The notes under the pieces were generated by a model, which worked only from the letters and a program-made list of their open reading frames with translations, did no database searches and was not told the origin of the DNA. DNA of 64,000 nt from Acanthochlamys bracteata (Eukaryota; Streptophyta; Magnoliopsida; Pandanales; Velloziaceae): NCBI GenBank assembly GCA_019914995.1, contig CM034133.1, positions 1,922,001 to 1,986,000 of the forward strand, given 5' to 3'. Within the stretch, counting starts at the first letter, position 1. Each line of letters starts with the position of its first letter. The translations under genes were made by a program, and so were the position numbers. Below are positions 59,517 to 64,000 of the stretch, piece by piece.

Positions 59517-62500
59517 GACTTGAAATAATGGTATACTGATCTCTGTTTTATTCCTATGATAGTTAATCTTAAGAAAAGTCTATGAGAATTATCAGTAGAA
59601 AATTTCACAGAATAGAAATACTACAGAGGGAAAGAAATTAGAAAACATGTTGGGTTTTTTGTTTTGAGAAAGATGAGAAACAAGTTATCTCTGGGGTACT
59701 AACTTTCGTTTGTTGCTCAAGTACTAAAGTAATTTATTTGTGCTTCTGATATTTCCTGTGATTTGATTATGAACATCTTGTTATTGCATTTTAGAAATTC
59801 TTAAGATTGCGAACAGGAATACGGCAGAAAGATTGTGAATATATAACACTACGATTTCCAAGCAAGTTAATGATAATTTCAGAAACTAGAATTGCATTGC
59901 TAGCAACTTTGCAACTTCTGTAAAATAATCTTCAAGCTTATAGAGCTTCTACGCTAAAGACTTTCGGCACACAAACTTTTGTTTTTTTTTTTTGGTGTGC
60001 TAGGACTAGTAAGTTTTGAGGTTCTACTGCTGCTTCCTTTATCTCACATCTTGTTGTTACAAGTACAACAATGTTAATTTGTAAAAAAAACCACTTCTCT
60101 ACAAAACAATGTGCTGCTTATATGTTTTGTATTGTATGTCATACTACGCACTGAAGATTGCCCGTGTTTTTGTCTAAACTATCAATTGGTACTAGTGATA
60201 AAAGAAGGTATGGCTTCCTTTTTCCACCATTCCTCTTGGTCCTCTAAACTGGAAATAGTCTAACAATAGCAATCCCCGGCTTATGTGAATAAGGATTCAA
60301 AAAAATCAGTTGTATCTTAGCTATTTTCGGAAGCTATTTGCCATTTTGTCAATTTCAGCAAAGTGAGTTCAAGATATATATGATGTATGTTGATTTAAAC
60401 CATTGCATTCCCATAAGGTCATACAACTATGTATGCTGTATTTTAACACTGCCACAGTTTCAATTCCAATGCGTAATTCTTCTTAAGACTATGTACATTT
60501 GTTGAATTTTTTGGTTCTAACTGGTCATTCCAAGACCAGTTGTTAGGATTATCATCAGGGCAGGGAATAAAGACTAGCTTCAGCCTTTTAACCCAACAAA
60601 TGCTAGTCAGCAGCAGGAGAGCAGGTATCTGTTTCTTCACTTCTGGGTGTAAAAGGCATGTTTCAATTTCAAGACTTCATTTCTTCACTCCAGATTTTGA
60701 ATTCGTATATTTCATATGTTTTAGTTATCACTTAGATTTTTACTTTTACTTTCACATTAATCTTTATTTTTATCAAAATTTAATTATAAATTTCACTGCT
60801 CAATTATCATTATGAGCTCATTTTTATCAAAATTTATTTTTTACTAAACTTTATTTTCACGAAAATTTCTCTTATATAATTAAAATATGCCGTAAAACTC
60901 TTTAGCTGTATTCATCGATAAGCTGACTCGTAAAAGAAAATTTCAATGTTCCAAGTAATGTTTTTTATGGTACTTGTAGTTGTTGCAATTAGGTGTGATT
61001 CTCGTGACATTTATAATTCACTTTCTTCAAAAAGTAGAGTGCTAGCTAGTTCTTTAATTTGAAGCTTTTTTGTTTTCTTCGGTTTTTCGTTTCGTTCGGT
61101 TTTTTGAAATTTTGGATACAAAGAGGATGCACAACAAAGAGATACTGCTGCATACGGTACTCCTAAATTTTGAAGATAAATTTTTAGTGCCTAAGCTTTT
61201 GGATTTTTCAAATGTTGCAGTCATCCCGACAAGTTTTAACTTCTCAAACAGTTCTTATCAATACTGAACTTTCGCTTTTTTTTTTTCTTCTTTTTGGTTA
61301 ATGTCTAAAGAGCTTCAGTTGTCATGATCACGGTCAGTGATCAGTAACATTTCAATGCAGAGCAGATAATGAATTTTTTGTCCAGGTTCATATAGGTTCT
61401 TCACTTTGATGATCTATACCATACGTTAATGATTGTTTCCCACGATAACGAAACTCGACTTCGATCAGCTGAGGCTTTCAGGTGAATTAGATTGAATTGA
61501 TTGGAATTAAGGTTTCCGCCAGGGAACACGAAGAAGACGAAGGCACGTAAATCGTATTGTGCAGGACTTCAAACAAAAAACACGAGTTGTTTTTCCTTGG
61601 ACTTCGCTTGTATTATTACCCTAGGCTAGCCCAATAACACCTAGCCCAATGTACATGTAAACTCCAAATTTTAGGATTTTGCCACTGATCGTATGTTAAA
61701 GACTTTATATTGATTTGTGTACACTTTAGGATTTCTTAATTCTAATGATACAAAATTGCCACTATAGTATATACTTGGTTCCAATTTTTCTACAGATACT
61801 ATTCAAGTATTCAACTGACTCAGTATTAGTTTATAAATGCAGAACGATTCAAATGGGTATCAATTTGCTAATAATTTGCAGAGTTGAGTAGTTAGTGGGA
61901 GGCCATCCGGCCATGTTGTTCCACGCTTGTCTTTGTAAAGTGTTGCAACATTCTAGTAGCTTCTGCTCAATAAGATTTTTAACAACCACCTCTCTTCTGT
62001 CTTCTGATTCAAAAACGATTGCAGGTCAATTGTTAGCGTACATCAAGCACTGCAAAAACTTAATTATAATAGTATGAAAACCGTTTGCATAGAAACTAGC
62101 TAAAGGAACTGCATCACCTCAGTGCGTATTGGCAACTTGGCACTGTTGGCATATAGCAACTTGACATGGTTTCAGAATATAAAGAAGTCCGATCTGTTGT
62201 TAGCATTACATGTATTATACAGAAATTGGAATCAGCAGGAGAAAGAGTGGCAACAATAAGACAGAAGGAAGATAAAGAAATGGCAAAGCCCAGAAACAGG
62301 CACAAGTGTTCCCAACTGTTTCACCAGAGAGCTCGGTGTCATTATTTTTGCAATAACGCCTGTCTGTAGATAAGTACAGAACATTGAGATGGTAGTTTAA
62401 GGTTATAGAAAACATCATTATGAAACGTTTGCAAGTGTCCAAAAACTGTAAGAATACCTGATAGGGCCAAGACAATCCTTGAAACTATTTCTTGCAAGAG

Positions 62501-62786
62501 CATATTTCACTTGAAACACAGTGTTACAACACACTTTGGACACAAAGCAAAAAAGGAAGGGAAGGGTGTTATCTATTCTCTACACTCATGCCAAGAATTT
62601 CCCCAAGGACATTTCTGAATTTGGCATAACACAAACTTTGTTTCTGGCCATAGCTGCAGTAGCTATTTGTCTACTACACACTATTCTGGGAACATACCTG
62701 ATAGCAGTAGAAAAAAAAACAAGATATTTTAACAGTATTCTCAATGGACCTGAATGAGGCAGAAGCAAAGATATAGGCAATGGGAA
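59517..62786. other. Spacer between zinc-finger and Raf-like kinase genes
   Basis: I see no convincing exon in these 3.3 kb. A MITE-like block lies at 60655-60891. The right end should be the kinase 3' untranslated region. Open frames here are short and lack signatures. Confidence 0.55.
60655..60891. mobile_element. Probable MITE with GTAAAA flanks
   Basis: It starts GGCATGTTTCAATTT and ends AATTAAAATATGCC, imperfect inverted repeats. GTAAAA occurs directly on both sides (60649-60654 and 60892-60897). The interior resembles the block at 2531-2788. Confidence 0.5.
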
Positions 62787-64000
62787 TTATTTGTTGCTGC
62801 ACTTTGTGAGGATGGAAATTATTTCCGAGAACTGAGGTCGCCTAGAGGGGTTCTCATTCCAGCATCTGAGCATGAGGGACCTCAAAACTTGTGGACAGTC
62901 TTTGGGTATATCAGGTCTTAATCCACATGCAGCAATGCCTACTGCTGCCTGAACAGGGGAATAGGAAGAGTATGCTGCTTCCCCAGTTACCATCTCCCAG
63001 ATTACCATTCCAAAGCTGTACACATTGCTCATTGAAGTCTCTACCACACTTTCTGGATCCCCAGAAATAATCTGCATACCATGAAAGAAAGATAATTAGC
63101 TACCCACATTGTGCTTCCAAATTCTCATTACTGTGTAAAGCTTTTGATCTTGTTCATGATACTATTTGATCAAGGACAACCAGCTACAGGAAAACCTGTC
63201 AAACTTCATTCCACCGTGCTTAGTATTAACTGCATTAGATGGCACAAGAAAGGTCTACTATTTCAAGACAAACAGTTCTAAACAAGGAAGATGGAACGCA
63301 CAGGACAATAACACTGCTAGGACAGCAAGGAAGCAAAAACAAGCAACATCAGGCTAAGCAAAGGCAATCAAATGAACACTTGGAAAGCATGTATAGGTGA
63401 GAGCTAGTAAGGATGTAACCCAGGCATCATGTATGCACAAAGATGAATCAAATACATAACTAGTGGGACCACTAACCTCAGGAGCTAGCCATCTGTATCC
63501 AGCTGTCTCATACTCTGTTACCTCTCCTACATTGTAACAAGGCATAACAACACCCATATCCCCAAGACATGCATTGACTTGCCTATCCAACAAGATCCTA
63601 TGGACATTCAAGTCCCTGTAAGCAACACCATGGTTGTTCATGAACATGAGCCCCTCAGCAACATCTAATGCAATCTTTAGAACATCCCTGGTTGCAATTT
63701 TTTTACTCCTCTGGATCAGGTCATGAACTGATCCACCATCCATCATCCTGGTCACTAGGCACAAACCTTGATTCTCTTTGATGCAAACGCCAAGAAATTG
63801 GATTATGTTCTTGTGCCCACAATTCATCAGTTGCAACAAGTCTTGCCTGATCTCAATCTCATATGCACTCCCTCGATCACAACCCCTCAGCTTCTTGAGA
63901 TGCACTCTCTTCCCTTTGTATAGTCCCCTGAATGAATTCGATCGCAATCTGTCACCGAATTCAACTTCATCAGAACTCAGCAGCCATTGGCCAATCTCCT
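62787..64000 (-). CDS. Raf-like protein kinase, 3' part (runs off the window)
   Basis: Two exons are visible: 64000-63477 (open at the edge) and 63071-62787. Together they encode 268 residues ending SILTKCSNK. This is the kinase domain: YKGKRVHLKKLRG holds the likely ATP-binding Lys, VAYRDLNVHRILLD is the catalytic loop, GDMG replaces DFG, and GYRWLAPE, YSFGMVIWEMVTGE and RPQFSEI are the activation-segment end and subdomains IX-XI. The catalytic loop lacks the usual Asn (Arg instead) and has Tyr for His, so activity is doubtful. It most resembles plant TKL/Raf-related kinases such as At1g04210 (from memory), which carry LRRs upstream of the kinase; the 5' exons lie beyond 64000. Confidence 0.75.

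Noticed and set aside
1..64000. tRNA, rRNA, CRISPR array, operon-type promoters
   Set aside because: I scanned for tRNA box B strings and regular spaced repeats and found none that held up; the gene structure is eukaryotic. A weak tRNA or snoRNA could be missed by eye.

Overview
The window is a 64 kb piece of nuclear DNA from a flowering plant, most likely a core eudicot. The evidence is the gene set (ETO1, REC8/SYN1, pollen Ole e 1, PPR, LMBR1, UBA1 and complex I families), AT-rich spacers, GT-AG introns with T-rich acceptors, and many small MITE-like elements. I cannot name the species. There is no CRISPR array, operon or recognisable tRNA/rRNA. Gene models were joined by hand from reading frames, splice signals and remembered plant homologues. 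All intact complete models close in frame.

Layout. 1-3885 is a gene-free AT-rich flank with a hAT-like element that has exact 8-bp target duplications. 3886-6705 (+) is a plastid/mitochondrial PPR protein. 8005-12618 (+) is an ETO1-type BTB-TPR protein of ethylene biosynthesis control. 14861-17601 (+) is an importin-beta locus with two frameshifts and a stop. 18372-18872 (-) is a secreted pollen Ole e 1/extensin protein, followed by a decayed copy at 20258-20835 (-). 21589-25315 (-) is an LRR receptor-like pseudokinase of the MRH1/At2g40270 type. 26235-31270 (+) is the ubiquitin-like/LRR protein resembling At2g30105. 31571-32881 (-) is a broken F-box gene cut by a Tourist-like MITE. 35076-39599 (-) is the meiotic cohesin REC8/SYN1 in 20 exons. 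40957-45447 (-) is an LMBR1-like nine-helix membrane protein. 46266-51342 (-) is ubiquitin-activating enzyme E1. 53612-56956 (+) is complex I subunit NDUA8. 58977-59516 (+) is a single C2H2 zinc-finger protein. 62787-64000 (-) is the 3' part of a Raf-like kinase that runs off the right edge.

How the genes relate. These are independently transcribed housekeeping, meiosis, hormone and signalling genes. Several touch the ubiquitin system: E1, the CUL3 adaptor ETO1, the UBL-LRR protein and the F-box relic. The PPR, UBL-LRR and UBA1 genes are immediate neighbours in Arabidopsis (At2g30100, At2g30105, At2g30110), so the window keeps an old gene block that has been opened by insertions. REC8 and an Ole e 1 gene are also neighbours in Arabidopsis (At5g05490/At5g05500, from memory).

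The most unusual signal is in the E1 gene. Its first exon encodes two hydrophobic helices fused in frame ahead of the conserved E1 start, which predicts a membrane-anchored ubiquitin E1.
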